From Pleurostoma richardsiae (Eukaryota > Ascomycota > Sordariomycetes > Calosphaeriales > Pleurostomataceae): 64,000 nucleotides of DNA. Position 1 is the first letter of the stretch. The number at the start of each line of letters is the position of its first letter. The notes beneath the pieces were generated by a model that worked only from the letters and a program-made list of their open reading frames with translations, was not told where the DNA came from and did no database searches. The DNA is taken from contig JANBVO010000074.1 in the NCBI GenBank assembly GCA_030052745.1, positions 1 to 64,000 of the forward strand. Direction: 5' to 3'. The translations under genes and the position numbers were made by a program. Of the stretch, positions 45,760-57,398 are shown piece after piece.

Positions 45760-46876
45760 TTATTTCCCTTTCCAGTAAGCCTCCAACATTCCCTTCAGGC
45801 TCATAGGCTTGATCTCAGGGAACTTGCTGTTGAGCTCTCCGGGTATGTAACAGACGTCCTCGTCTGTAGTCCATCTACTAATGATGGACAAGAACCATCG
45901 GAACTGGTCTTTAGGGAAATCCTCATAGGAAAGAGCGTGTGAGGGCAGGTCTGTTGGTTGGAACTTTTTGAGGTTTTCGACTGAATCATACGTCACTTTG
46001 AACCTTTCGCCTAGAAGGGTAGCATTGTCAGTCACCATGTTCCATTCCTCTTATGAACAATTACGGGAACATACCAGTGACTTCCTCTACCAGCTTGAGG
46101 AACTCATGCCAAGTTACAATATCGCCTGCAACTCGGCTCGTCTCGGGCCACGTATCAAGATCCATGAGCGCAACGAGATACTTGGCAGCGTCGTAGGAGT
46201 ACGTCAGGGTAAAGCGGCTATTGCCATCGCCCGGAATTGCAGCCATCCTACTCGGAATATCAATGCTCATCCACATGGGTCGCAGAAAGGTCTTGATATG
46301 AGGCATAGCCCAGTAATCGAGGAATGTCCCGTTGTGGAAGGAAGTCCATTCAAGACCGGACTTCTTCAGCTCATCAAAAGCCGCAAAGTAGTCAGACAAC
46401 ATAGGCAAGTCTTCAACAGCACTGTGCCATGTTTTAGTGGACAAGTCCCGGGTTAGAGGATTAGGTAAGTACTGACTCGGCAGGATATGCTATGCCGAAT
46501 GTGCTGGGAATGAATCTCTTGGTTGCGCTGGATTTTGAAGAAGCCCTGATCAGATTCATCTGCGCAACCTTGAGGGCATCACCCTCGTAAGAGACGCAGC
46601 TAACAACTGTGTGAATATTGTTCTTTTCAAGAGCCGAGGTCAGGCTTTCCGGATCAGAATAGTCGACTTGGATCACGGGGATTCCGATATCCGAGGGGTT
46701 GGACTAATGCCAAATATTAGCTCCGCACACAGTTCCGTCAGCTTCTGACGAAGGAAGTTCAAAGAACGGACCGATCTGGTTAGTAGAAAAGCTTGATGAC
46801 GCTTTTGTGCCTTGAAAATCTCTACTATTGTACGACCGACATTTCCGGTGCCTCCTGCGATTGCGACATTGACCAT
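45760..46876 (-). CDS. NmrA-like / isoflavone reductase-like oxidoreductase
   Basis: Atypical short-chain dehydrogenase of the NmrA/PCBER group, NAD(P)-binding. Exons 46876-46772, 46703-46477, 46421-46075 and 46010-45760 join in frame to about 309 residues. N-terminal MVNVAIAGGTGNVGRTI is the glycine-rich nucleotide motif. Later IHTVVSCVSYEGD, KRFIPSTFGIAYP, GLEWTSFHNGTFLDYW and EEVTGERFKVTYDSVE match the family. Intron 2 must use GTCAGT..CACAG (46476-46422) to restore the block FGIAYPADAVEDLPMLSDYFAA; intron 3 spans 46074-46011. Members reduce phenylpropanoid-type substrates in plants. Fungal ones are often orphan enzymes or redox-sensing regulators. Confidence 0.87.
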
Positions 46877-48738
46877 CTTGGCAGCGTTGAGGTTTTCCTG
46901 AGGTGAAAGGTTTGAACGCGAATGTGAAAATTGTAGGCGAGAAAACTTCTATTTAAGCTTACAGGTTGTAAGTAGGGGAAAGGGGAAGCTTGAAGCGGGT
47001 GAAGATCCTCCCACCAATTACCAAGCGGACTGTCGGGACCGAAAGTCCGGGCTGGGACGCTTGCACACAACTCCGATATGTCCGGGTTGTGGCTCACCGG
47101 TCTATGACGAAGTGACCGGGAGAAGAGTTGCTCCCTGGTCTTTTGTACTCTACCCACAACCGAAAGGTGCTTACAGCCTCTGGATTACACATCCATGTAT
47201 AGATAATGGTTAACACGAGATGTGTTCATGTATTAGTTCAGTTGGACAGCACTCAAGCTCTAGAGAGTCATGCTTCGCAAATCGGGGTGTATAGATCGCT
47301 ATCCTGTTGATCTGTTCCGAATTACGAGCTCTATCACCGCTAGCACACGCGGATCTCGGATTTGAGGCTCCGGAGAAACCACTCGTCTTTGCCTAAGACC
47401 TCTTTCTCGGTTGAATTCACTAGGCCGATTCAACTCTGGTGTGTGGGGTACTTTGGCCCGGCATAGATCATGAGTTTGTAAGCGGAATTGAAACATCTGC
47501 TAAGTTCTATTACCGTATACAATTCAATCTATCGCAGAAAGTCGACGCTCCGAAGACGTCGATCCTACTGGACAAGAAGAAACAACAAAGTTAATAAAGG
47601 CTTTGAATAACCCTAAACAGTTCGCAGGAAAGCCCATGAATATTGCAAATGTCCTTGATGTCTAAAAGTGAGTTGAAGGACTGACCCTCCCACGGGCGGC
47701 TACATCACGATAGAAAGGTAATGCTGATTGCTAATGGCGCTCTTGTAATGGTAGTGTTTATGTTGCTTGACGCTGCTGACGAACCCCATCTCACCCATAT
47801 CTAACGTCAAATAGATCGAGTGGAGGTAACTGACAATAATACGAGCAGTGTCAAAACTATTTCAAAGCGGTGTCCATGTAAGAAGACATGATTCTACCAT
47901 GACAGATAACCTACCCACTTTCTACTCTTGTCCGATAAGCATATTATTACGCAAGCTGAAAAGCAATCCCGAAGTGACGCATCATTCCTAAATATCTGAG
48001 TCTCGGTCTCAACGTCATTGGCCAGCATGTGAAGCGAAACATGGCGCAATACGTCGAAATGGGCCTGCTAAGCAATCAAGCACTGTTTGAGCTGACGATG
48101 ACGAGCCGTTCCCAGCAAGTGCTGAACTCTACTGAAGACGAGACTGGGAGAATGAGCTCGTCGCTTAAGGTAGCTCTCAACCACTGCAAACATTGATGAG
48201 TGTGGTAAATTCCCCAACACCTCCTTAGCTCTGCGTCGGTACCAATAGATCAGGAGGGAATCCGAACTGGCATACTTAGATCAGATACCACATGAGCAGG
48301 GGTACAAGCCAAGTAGGAGACTTCAGCGTTGTTTTTCATAAATCTCAGTGCCATTCGATGTCTATGATGTAATAGGCCTAGCTGTAGAAGCCAAATAATG
48401 AGCTCTCTAAGTATACGTGGACCCTTTACTACATGCAACACAATAACACTAAGCCAGAGCACCTAAGTTGAAAGTAATAGCACATTTGGGGAGCGATAAA
48501 GCAATCAAGAGCACTATGTAAAAGTTTCATTCCGAACAGAGTGCATCATAGGTCCTAAAACATCATCGAGTTTCTCAATCAGCTGCAGGAGATCTTCAGT
48601 ACCTCCGTACACTTTTGCCACCAGCCTCCCCCCACCCAGCACGATATCCTTAGTAAAAATAGCAGCATGCTGTAACAGTCATCACCTTGGTTGCTTCTTC
48701 ATCCTCGACCGTGTATTGCCGCCCAATATTGCGAGCTA
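46877..48738. other. gene-free AT-rich stretch, 1.9 kb
   Basis: No supportable gene between the NmrA-like and permease genes, both on the minus strand. Open frames are short and AT content is visibly higher than in the left half of the window. No repeat family or transposon remnant was recognised. Confidence 0.55.
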
Positions 48739-50787
48739 CTAGTCAGACATGGAAAACATGTACAACGGCCCATTGTATCTCTTTCTGCCCCAGACAACCC
48801 AATAAGCGGGGATGAGAATCAGGACAGCGCCGAGCATGACGCAAGCGTAATTCCTGCGAACGAGTTAGTCAAACAAGCATCATGAAGTTGTCAAAACGAG
48901 CATATTCACATGTTGGCTGCAGTCACAGGCTTCATGGTGGGCAGAAGCATTGCGACAAAAATCAGGGCAAATACCACGAAGCCTGCGATATTGACCAAGG
49001 GTCGTACCATTCTGTGCACTTGCCAAGGGCCGTAGGAAAGCTTGAACTTCTTCCTGTACAATAGGTGAAACGTCACAGGAATCAGGAGGCTGATGACCTG
49101 TAGGATGACGCTACTGCTAGTCAGACCATAAAAGGCTGTGGTGTTACCGACGTAGATAGCTGCAAGTGCAATTTGTAGCACCATGGTAACGACCACAGCG
49201 TTTGCAGGAGAATTATGCCGATGGTGAATCTTGCAGAGAAATTTGCTGTAGGGCACGGCTTTGTCACGGGCTTGTGCCATTATGATACGAGCAACCATGC
49301 CCAAAGATTCGATAGTTGTGGCGAAGGCAACAACAAGAAGAGGCAAAGACAGCGCAATTGCCGCGCCCCTTGACCCCGTATTGTTGAGGACAACCTTTTT
49401 TACAAAATGTTAGCATTGTCGTTTTGTGCATCGGTCGAGAAGGCAACACCCATCTAGCCTGACTTACCTGGGCGAGAGGGTTTAGGTTATTTACTGGGGA
49501 GGTTAGGAGGGCAACGGGATCACCCATGGTAAACCCTAGGATGATGGCGTACGGTAGACCTATCAAGCTAGATAAGGCGGTTCCCCAACTAATTGCGCGG
49601 GAAACGTCGGTGCGAGGTTTGCTTGTTTCCTCGGCATAATGAGCCGGACCATCAATTGTGATGAAAGTGTTGGCCGCTGGAAGCATTCCGATCAAGAAAG
49701 CAACTCCTTTGTTGTTGTATCCGGTCGAGTCGAGAATAGAACCAAAAACGAGTTTGGCAGAGTTGAACTCTTTCGTGGTTGCCAAGAGAGAAATGCTCAG
49801 TGCGAAGTAGCCGAGAATATGAAACACAAGCCCTGATCGATAAATAAGTTTAGGCGAAGGAGTGACCTCGCCGTGTCGTGCATGTCTACTTACCAACAAT
49901 CGAAATGTGGTGAATAGCACGAGGTACGAAGATATTGACGCCACCAGAGAGCAGTAGCACAGCAATGAACATCTGCGCAGCTCGTCAGCTTCATTTGTTT
50001 AATGCGCCTGAAAAGAGCCGCTTACTAGATAGGAATGCCACCGTGCAGCCTCATAGGTCGTAATGGAAATGATGATCATCGATTGGACTGATTGGACAAC
50101 GGTATAGATTTGACCGACCAACGCTAAAGTGAACCTGCTTAGCAACAACCAAGCGGTAAACCACCCCTCCATAGAAAGTCAGGTCAGTGAATAAGAAAGT
50201 CGTGAGGGCGTCTGGTAGATCCTACAACTTGACGTTTGTATCTGGCTGGGGCCAAGTGCTTTTACACGATTAGTTTCGAGAATGCAGCTTGCATTGGCAT
50301 CACTCACCACTGCCCAATGATATTGACCCCCAGCAGTTGGCCAGATGCTATGATGAAGAGGGAAGTTAGTAGCCTTGCAGACAAGCAATCTTCATGCATC
50401 GACTCAAGAATGCGTACCTTGCGAACTCTGCAAATGCGCATGCAATGCACGTCGCGCCTACGGCGCAGAGCAAGTAGCTCCATACCAAAACTGTAGGTCC
50501 GCCGGCAAGAATAGCTTGATATAGAGAAGCCGTCACAACTTCCCACTACAGTGACGATATCGTGCGCGATAAGCAAGGGAAAAGCTTTCGAGAGGGTAGT
50601 TCTCACTCACGCAAGCATTGGCAGAGAAGTACATGGCGAATAAGGACGTAAAGTTATACCGAGTGTTCATTCGAACGCCGTCATCGGCCGGGAATTGAGA
50701 CACAGTCTGCACTTGACCGGTACGAACGGACTCACTGTCTTTGTCAGCCATGTCGCCCGCACCAGAGCCGCTGGATTTGTCGTCCAT
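48739..50787 (-). CDS. APC-family amino acid/GABA/choline-type permease
   Basis: Plasma-membrane carrier of the fungal amino acid/choline transporter group (Uga4/Hnm1-like). Nine exons, 50787-50611, 50545-50418, 50347-50308, 50258-50226, 50166-50026, 49972-49894, 49832-49468, 49394-48910 and 48853-48739, join in frame to about 520 residues. Visible blocks are RYNFTSLFAMYFS, LAGGPTVLVWSY, FAEFASIWPTAGGQYHWA (across an intron), LAPARYKRQV, GWFTAW, GMLPAANTFITIDGPAHYAEE and YNGPLY near the C-terminus. Exon 4 codes for 11 residues only but carries the expected AP-x-x-Y-x-R block. About twelve membrane helices are expected. Substrate cannot be told apart among GABA, choline and amino acids. The gene is divergent from the P450. 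Confidence 0.85.
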
Positions 50788-51607
50788 TAGAGACTCCTGT
50801 AATTCTGATCGTCGTTCTAAAGCTTGTTGTGGAATGGTGACGGGGGCTGGAGGGCTGGAGGGCTGTGACTAGGTTGGTCGTCAGTTCTCTCTCATTAGTC
50901 TCAGCATCGAGGGCTCTTTTATTGATTGCACTTCTGAGATAGTCGGATAGGTATGATATGGCACGGTTTGGGGCCCGGACTGTAGATCCTATCTCCGGCG
51001 TGCCCCCCCCCCCAAACACCTAAAACAAACAGCTCTCTGTGGCACCTCGTTCTGGACAAATTGGTATAGATAAGCGTTAGTTACTAGTCGTTGACTATGT
51101 GGGTTCTCGTGCAGGCCATCAAGCTAAACACGTGGAGTACGGCTTATCTGTCCGGGTCCGATATACCGAGAGGCAAGCTCCTGAGGAGATAAGTAAGAGA
51201 ATAAACCGATGGACGGCGGAATCTGGAATCCGGCGCCCGAGACGCACGGAATGCTCCACAATTATAGGTTATCCGCAAGTACCACCCCGTTGACTAAGCC
51301 TCCAAAAGGTTCGAGCGCCAGGGATAGAGTCGACAACTAAGGGCAGGAGCTCCGTCTACGGTCGGTAAATGCAATCGAGCTAACTCTTTTCCCGATGGGG
51401 GAAGGAGGGGTTGGGGAGTTGGAGTTAAGGAGTATTAAAACCGCCGCCTCAAGTTCCTTATCTATAATACTCTTTGATGGTCTTAGAGGCGTTCAAAGCC
51501 TGCTTCCCTCCTAGAATGATCAAATTCCCACAAGTCTAAAATCTTATCTGGGCGGACGCGAGTTCTTACAGAGACCCTTGTTTGCTTCGTTGGCAATCTA
51601 CTTCGTG
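50788..51607. other. divergent promoter region, permease/P450
   Basis: 820 bp between the permease (-) and P450 (+). It contains a C11 run at 51003-51013 and short open frames without motifs. A possible upstream P450 exon starting MVLEAF near 51.48 kb would need an unusually short intron and is not accepted. Confidence 0.5.
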
Positions 51608-53607
51608 ATGAACTCTACCCTCAACCCTCCTCGGGTGAACATCGGTACCCCTTGGGTCTTCTATGTCACCCTGGGGGCCGTTGGCTCTTTGCTGTTCGCG
51701 CGGATGCTGTTCTCATCCAAGCACAAGGTGAACCTTCCAATTGTTTTGGCAGATGAGTATTGGTCTGCGAGCAAACGAGCCGCCATGTTCGTCACCTCGG
51801 CCAGGAAGATTTTGTGGAAGGGCTATAGGGAGGTTTGTCATCTTTACCTGCGGACATATTTGCGGACAACCTGACGGTTTGCAAGTATCCCGACAAGCCA
51901 TGGGCCTACAACAACCCTGAAAGTAAGCAAACATGACAGTCTAATGAATGGCACAACCTCGACTGACTTCTTCCACGTCTATAGCCGGCCTCACTGTGGT
52001 TATACCCCCGAAATTTGTGGATGCATTGAAGAGTCATCCAGCATTGAGTTTCAAGGAGTTCATTGACGAGGTAGGTGCGAATTCGATTCGTCATACGAAG
52101 TGTGTCTTGGTACTCAATGCCGATAAAGGACATGTTGAGCCACTATACATTTTTTGGTGCTCCGCCGGACTCTGTCATCAACACCATCAAGGGCGGTCTG
52201 ACGCCTTCACTACGTGAGAACTCATGTTTTCATCTCTACCCTCCGAGTACTGATCTGGATCTAAAGCCGAATATGTCCCTGTCTTGCATAGACTCCTTCA
52301 AGATAACCTCTTTAGATATTTTGGACAACATGATGGTTTGTAGAGTCCATATAACCACGTACTAGCTACTCATACTCACTCTTTCACAGACTGGGAGTCA
52401 TTCAAGCCGTATACCAGTGTGTTACAATTGGTTGGGATCCTTGGCGCGCGGGCTTGGCACGGCGAAGAGGCATGCAGGAACCCGGAGTGGGTGCGCGCTT
52501 CTTTGGCCTACATGCAGAACGTCTTCTCCTGCATCCAGTACTTGAAGACGTATCCGACGTTTCTTCGCGGTCTGGTTTTCCGCTTTTCCAAACAGCGCAA
52601 GGCCATTCTGAATAGTTTCGCCGAGGCTAAGGCTATGATTGCCGAATCCATTCAGAAAAAGCAAGAAAAAGGAGGAGGATTCCTGAGTCAGCCGGGGTCG
52701 ATGTTTGATCTCCTGAGCACAGGCAAACATGAGGCCATGGCTACTGACGCTGACGCGCAGACGCTTTATCAATTGATCTTCGTGGCAGTCGGCACTATCA
52801 CGACATTTGGAACTATCTGCCAGAACCTCCTCGATTTGGCTGACCATCCTGAATACATAGAGATCCTGCGGGAAGAGATACTCGAGGCAGAACGTGACGA
52901 GGACGGATATCTCACCAAAGTAGCCCTTACAGGTATGAAGAAAATGGACAGCTTCATGAAGGAGTGTGCCCGTCTTCACGGCCCGACAATGAGTAAGTCA
53001 TTTCCATACTTGAAAAGGGCTCAAAGATATGCCATCTTTGTCACGCTTTACTTGAAATGGTCGGGCTTTCGAGTCGTAGTGAAAAGAGTGCTAACCCCAG
53101 TACCAGGCACTTTCCAAAGAGTGGCGACCAACAACATGGAACTTCCCGATGGGACATTCATTCCTAAGGGGACAGCTCTTGAGGCTCCAGTTTGCTGCGT
53201 TCACGGTGACGACAGCATACATGAGAATGCCGAACAGTTCGACGGCCTTCGGTTCTACCGTACACGGCTACTGCCTGGTTCCGAGCACAAGAATCAGTAC
53301 ATCACTCCCTCACTTTCCAGCCTGAACTTTGGCTACGGGAGGCATGCCTGCCCCGGAAGATTCCTTGGTGACTGCATCGTCAAGCTTGTGCTTTCCGAGG
53401 TGCTGCTTAACTATGATATCAAGCTCCCGGAAGGTCGTCCACGGGCGAAAAACGTGGAAGTAGGAATCATCGTAAGTGCTTCTTCATCAGGCGCAATCTT
53501 CGTCGGAAGAGGATAAGACTAATCCAACAACACAGGTTTTCACTGATCCAATGTCTGAGATCATGCTTAAAAGCAAGGATTCTGTTTCTGCTACTATGAA
53601 GATATGA
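51608..53607 (+). CDS. cytochrome P450 monooxygenase
   Basis: Membrane-anchored haem-thiolate monooxygenase. Eight exons, 51608-51832, 51886-51922, 51985-52070, 52129-52213, 52267-52335, 52390-52992, 53107-53471 and 53536-53607, join in frame to about 513 residues. N-terminal membrane anchor WVFYVTLGAVGSLLFARML. The P450 marks follow: VAVGTITTF as I-helix AGxxT region, KECAR as the K-helix ExxR, FDGLRFYRTR, and the haem loop FGYGRHACPG with the axial Cys at about 450. The N-terminal YPDKPWAYNNPETGLTVVIPP lies across two introns and supports the model. Its family resembles fungal P450s of secondary metabolism or xenobiotic turnover. Substrate unknown. The start is the first ATG in frame; open codons continue upstream without one. 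Confidence 0.9.
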
Positions 53608-54016
53608 TGAGTTACTCGAGGGTCCAGTCTGGATCTGCACGTTTAGAATGGGTGAAAGTGAGCGTCTCTGTAATGGCGAGCTAAGCTATGGCATTCAGTT
53701 CCTATATCAAACAAAGGCCTGTATTTTTTCATGGATGTGTTTAACTGCCATCATGTCTGCCGTTCAACAATGAGTTTAATTGGCAGTTATAAAGCACAAA
53801 TATGGGCAGAAATTTCACTCATAGTTCAGACTCCTATCTTAATACTAGGGTGCTAGGCTATAGGACATTATGTGCGGATCTTCCATGTCAGCATGTAAAA
53901 AAAGAAAGGAGTTCCCCTGGAATATAAGAAGCTATGGATAATGCGAACTATCGCGTCATATTATCCTCGCTTACGGTTTCTAAGTCGATGTTTCTTGTTT
54001 GTGTAATTATGCTCAG

Positions 54017-54095
54017 AGCTACAGAATTCGAACCTGCTGCTTGAAATCGAGACCCGTAGGCTACGGGTCTAAAGATACACCACAAGGCACACAAC
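54017..54095 (-). ncRNA. degenerate tRNA-like element
   Basis: On the minus strand an A-box-like GTGCCTTGTGG is followed by a near-perfect hairpin AGACCCGTAG-C-CTACGGGTCT, then GCAGG-TTCGAAT-TCTGT, which forms a full T arm (with two G-U pairs) and a B box. No acceptor strand complementary to the 3' AGCTCTG lies at the right distance, and the loop lacks U33. It is a tRNA-derived fragment rather than an active tRNA. Confidence 0.3.
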
Positions 54096-54202
54096 TAGTT
54101 GAGGTCCAGCCATAGCTTTTCACACAAGTAAACTACTGCTATTAGTAATGACAACGTCGATAGTGTAATTAACCCCTTCACGTGAGTTGCGTGCTGGATG
54201 TA

Positions 54203-54233
54203 GGGGAAGTCTTGGGGGAGGGGGGGAGGGGGG
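54203..54233 (+). other. G-quadruplex-type G-rich tract
   Basis: Four G runs (54203-54206, 54214-54218, 54220-54226, 54228-54233) separated by 7, 1 and 1 nt match a quadruplex consensus. It lies in the convergent 3' region between P450 and GH1. Confidence 0.6.
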
Positions 54234-54399
54234 AGCGGTGGAATAGCTTGCATGCATGTAGCTATCCATAATAGGTATTGTTGATGACTATTAAGACTTT
54301 CAGGGATTGCAACCGCAATCTCCAGTGTAATTGTATAATGATCTAAACATCTGAAAGTACCACCCTCCTTCTAGAACTTGCATGATGTGTAATGAAGTC

Positions 54400-56375
54400 C
54401 TACTCTGCGGAACACTGAGACGTTATCTTCCGCTTGGTCCTTGTCTTGACGAAGTCGACTAGATCGAAGAAGCTTCTCTTGTATTTCCGTAACTGCGTTG
54501 TGCGATCAACCATTTGGATCCCAAACTGCTCGTAATAGTGGCCAAACTCCCAGTTGTCGGCGAAGCTCCAAGCAAATGCGCCCATGACATCCACACCATC
54601 ATCCCAGATCGTCTTAAGAACCTCGCTCATCGCACTGAGATAATACTCACTGCGTGGTGTGTCGAAGAGCTGATCCACAGGCGTTTTGTCTGCCTCACCG
54701 AAGACGGGAAATCCAAACTCCGTGATGAGCACCGGCTTACGAAAGGTGTTCCAGAGGTAGTTGAGCAGCACACGAAGATAGAGCGGTGTTGTGTAGACAA
54801 ATGACTCGGACCGGTACCCGATGTCCCAGCCTGTGGCGTCGAGTGTAGATAACTGAACACAGTAGGGGAACAGGCTGTCGGAAATATTGGTCGCGCATGT
54901 GGAGATGTTACCCGAGCTGGGCGGAGAGACAACGGTGGCCGCATAGGCGTCCACGGCAAAAATGTCGGCTGTACCTCGTATATATGCCAGGTCCTCCATT
55001 GTCAATGGGATGTAGTCGGATATAGCCATCTTGTATGCGTCAGGGTAGTCAATGCCCAGCATGATTGGATTCGCGAATGTGGCGGCTTGGAAGTCGTTAT
55101 AATGTGCGGCAGCGAGAACGTGACTGGCGTTTTGCGGATCCATGGGCATGCCCATGGTGATGCTAAGCTTAAGGCTGACCTTGCCCTGGCCACGAATTTC
55201 GTCCTGATAGAAGTGGAACAGGCGCGCATGCGACTTGATTACTGTATCGACACTCTTACCGTTCGCAGCAAACATCACTGGCTCGTTCCAGGTGAACCAG
55301 ATGGGCACACGATCAGCAAAGTGGGTCATGATGATCTTGCCGTAGTGTACGAAAGCGTCCTCAAATGTGCTATTATCGTAACCGCCGTTGTATACGCCAA
55401 TATGCGCATCCTTGCGATGTGTGAGGTTGTTGTAGAACTGTAGCGGTGTATCAAAGTGGTAGAGTGTGACCACTGGTTTCATGCCCTTCGCAATAACGAA
55501 GTTGATTAGATCGTCGTAATGATCTAGGCCCTGCTGATTCACAGGGGTACCAGGCACGGCAAAGGGAAGAATACGTGTCCACGAAATGGAGAACGAGAAG
55601 TACTCGACGCCCATAGATGCCAGACGTTCGATGTCCTGCTTGTATAGATAGTAGAACTCGTTTGCAACGAAGTTAGTGTCAGAACCTTGGCTCGAGCTGA
55701 TAGGAAGTTCTAACAGCCCTGGGGAGCGGCCTTCGTCAGCAATAGCGCCTTCCATCTGCGGTGCAGACCCTGCCACACCAAAGATGAAGTTTTCGGGCAG
55801 ATAGTAGCAATCCCTCGGCCCGAAGTACGCCGGAGGTGGCAGCACAAGCTCACTCGTTGGCACCGGCGTTGGTAATACCGTCGTCTGCGTATAATGTCAG
55901 TCTCTGGCTCTATGCCAGCCCCTCCCGTAATATCCGGTAATTATAGACTCACCGAGTAGATGCCACGAGTAGTCCAGTTCGAAAATGTCGTCCGCTCCCA
56001 CAGCCTAGTCCATGCCGCTTGACCGTAAGGATCCTCGGTGTCAGTCGCCCTCGTCGTAGCATTTGGATCATAATTACCCCAGGTCGTGGTGCTCAAATCA
56101 GGGACTAGGTCGCTCAGGGCCTCGTAGGGAGGTGCGTACATAGTGCGAGGCCCTGGAGTCGCTGACGTCGCCGTGCGTATTGTTGCTGTCAGTGTGAAGG
56201 AGAACTCCGTGAAGTACGTGGCCGGTGTGGCGTCTGCGTAGACCTTGCCACCCTGCCTGGAGTAGGCATTCGCAGAGCAGTCTGGCCGTGGTGCCACTGC
56301 TTGCTGAACAGGGACATAAACTTGTTGAGCGAGTGCTACCGCAAAATAGCTAGCGACAAGCAACAGGACGGGCAT
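54400..56375 (-). CDS. GH1 family beta-glucosidase with long N-terminal prodomain, secreted
   Basis: Retaining beta-glycosidase. Exons 56375-55953 and 55884-54400 join over a 68-nt intron to about 635 residues. The signal peptide MPVLLLVASYFAVALAQ at the chosen ATG is followed by about 140 residues of Thr/Ser/Pro-rich linker or prodomain, then the barrel from FGVAGSAPQMEG. The acid/base Glu is about E342 in WFTWNEP and the nucleophile about E530 in VLITEFG. WSFADNWEFGHYYEQFGI near the C-terminus binds the aglycone-side sugar as in family members. An in-frame ATG at 56579 would add 68 residues and hide the signal peptide; it is less likely. With the quercetinase-like cupin next door, the natural substrate may be a plant phenolic glucoside (inference). 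Confidence 0.9.
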
Positions 56376-57398
56376 GACGGCCTCCTCACTGGCTTTTTCA
56401 GTATCCGATGACGACGTGGTCTCTTTCAATAGAATTGGGTCCTCAATTACTCTTTGTATGTACGGTTCGAGTTGTGCTCGGATAATGCCACCCCCGGAAA
56501 GGGCAACGTTGAATCGGATGCGTCGGAGCAGATTCCTATCAATACGTATCAAGAGTAGGAGCGTACTTTGAAGACGCATCCTCGGGGCTCCGGAGTCCGA
56601 CCGCTCCTGGGCGATATGAAGACTTGCTCTTTGCTCGTCTGTCGCGCTAATCGTGTAGTCCACGAGCTATTGACTTTTCGGAAAGGCATAAGGAGATGCT
56701 GCTGTCTCTATCTTAGCAATGCCGCACTTCATAAGCCTAGATAATTCGGCATACCGTATCTCAGCATGGTTCGGTCAGGTTGATGTCTATTAACGACCCT
56801 TACATGATTAAAAGAGGTGAGAGCTGAACTTAACCCGTAAGTCCACTTTATCTTCTCAGAGATTGTCTCGTGGTCGGGGCCAAAAACTATGTTGATAAGG
56901 ACTGGCCAACCTTGTCTAGATGTGGATATCGTCACGATGCTCTAACCTTGGATGAATACGATAAGAGTATAGGAGGAAGCTGTGCAACTACGGGGTGAGC
57001 TGGAGACTAACGAATTTGGGTTACTATGTGCACTTTTCGGCCCGTTGCATGGTCCTTTAGGCATTGATCTTCGCCAAAGGTTAGATCTTCAAGCACCCTG
57101 CAGAAGTTCTTCGCTCTAAGCTACTCTCTGGCCTTTAATGCACACTACTGGTGGACAGCGATACTTGTTTGGGTGACGATCTGCCAGACTATGCGAGACC
57201 AGCAGTCGGTAAAATGCTAGAGATTGAGCTGGAATCGCGAATGCACACTTCGAGCTTAGGAAAACTGTGGACGTTCCGGGTGAGTACATGTATATGACCG
57301 CCATGCGAGCTAAAAGCGTGTAGTCTTTGCCATTGGCTTAGCCTCCTGTCTTCATTTGTTCTAGCGGTTGCTCGTGCCGCCAGTTCAGGCCTCTTTAA
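56376..57398. other. gene-free stretch
   Basis: Lies between the GH1 start and the cupin 3' end, both genes on the minus strand, so it holds the GH1 promoter. The open codons preceding the GH1 ATG begin with GTG and may be 5' leader. Nothing else is recognised. Confidence 0.55.

Larger units (their letters stand above)
53608..54399. other. convergent intergenic region with G-rich tract and tRNA-like element
   Basis: Between the 3' ends of the P450 (+) and GH1 (-) genes. It holds a tRNA-like element and a G-quadruplex motif, listed separately, and no gene. Confidence 0.6.

Noticed and set aside
46050-46074. 25-nt intron in the NmrA-like gene
   Set aside because: Too short to splice; the acceptor at 46011 gives a normal 64-nt intron and the expected VTGERF block.
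46422-46476. Apparent frameshift in the NmrA-like gene
   Set aside because: A 55-nt intron with donor GTCAGT and acceptor CACAG restores the family sequence exactly, so the gene looks intact.
51477-51570. Upstream P450 exon starting MVLEAF
   Set aside because: It would need a 39-nt intron with a poor GTCTAA donor; ATG 51608 already gives a complete membrane anchor.
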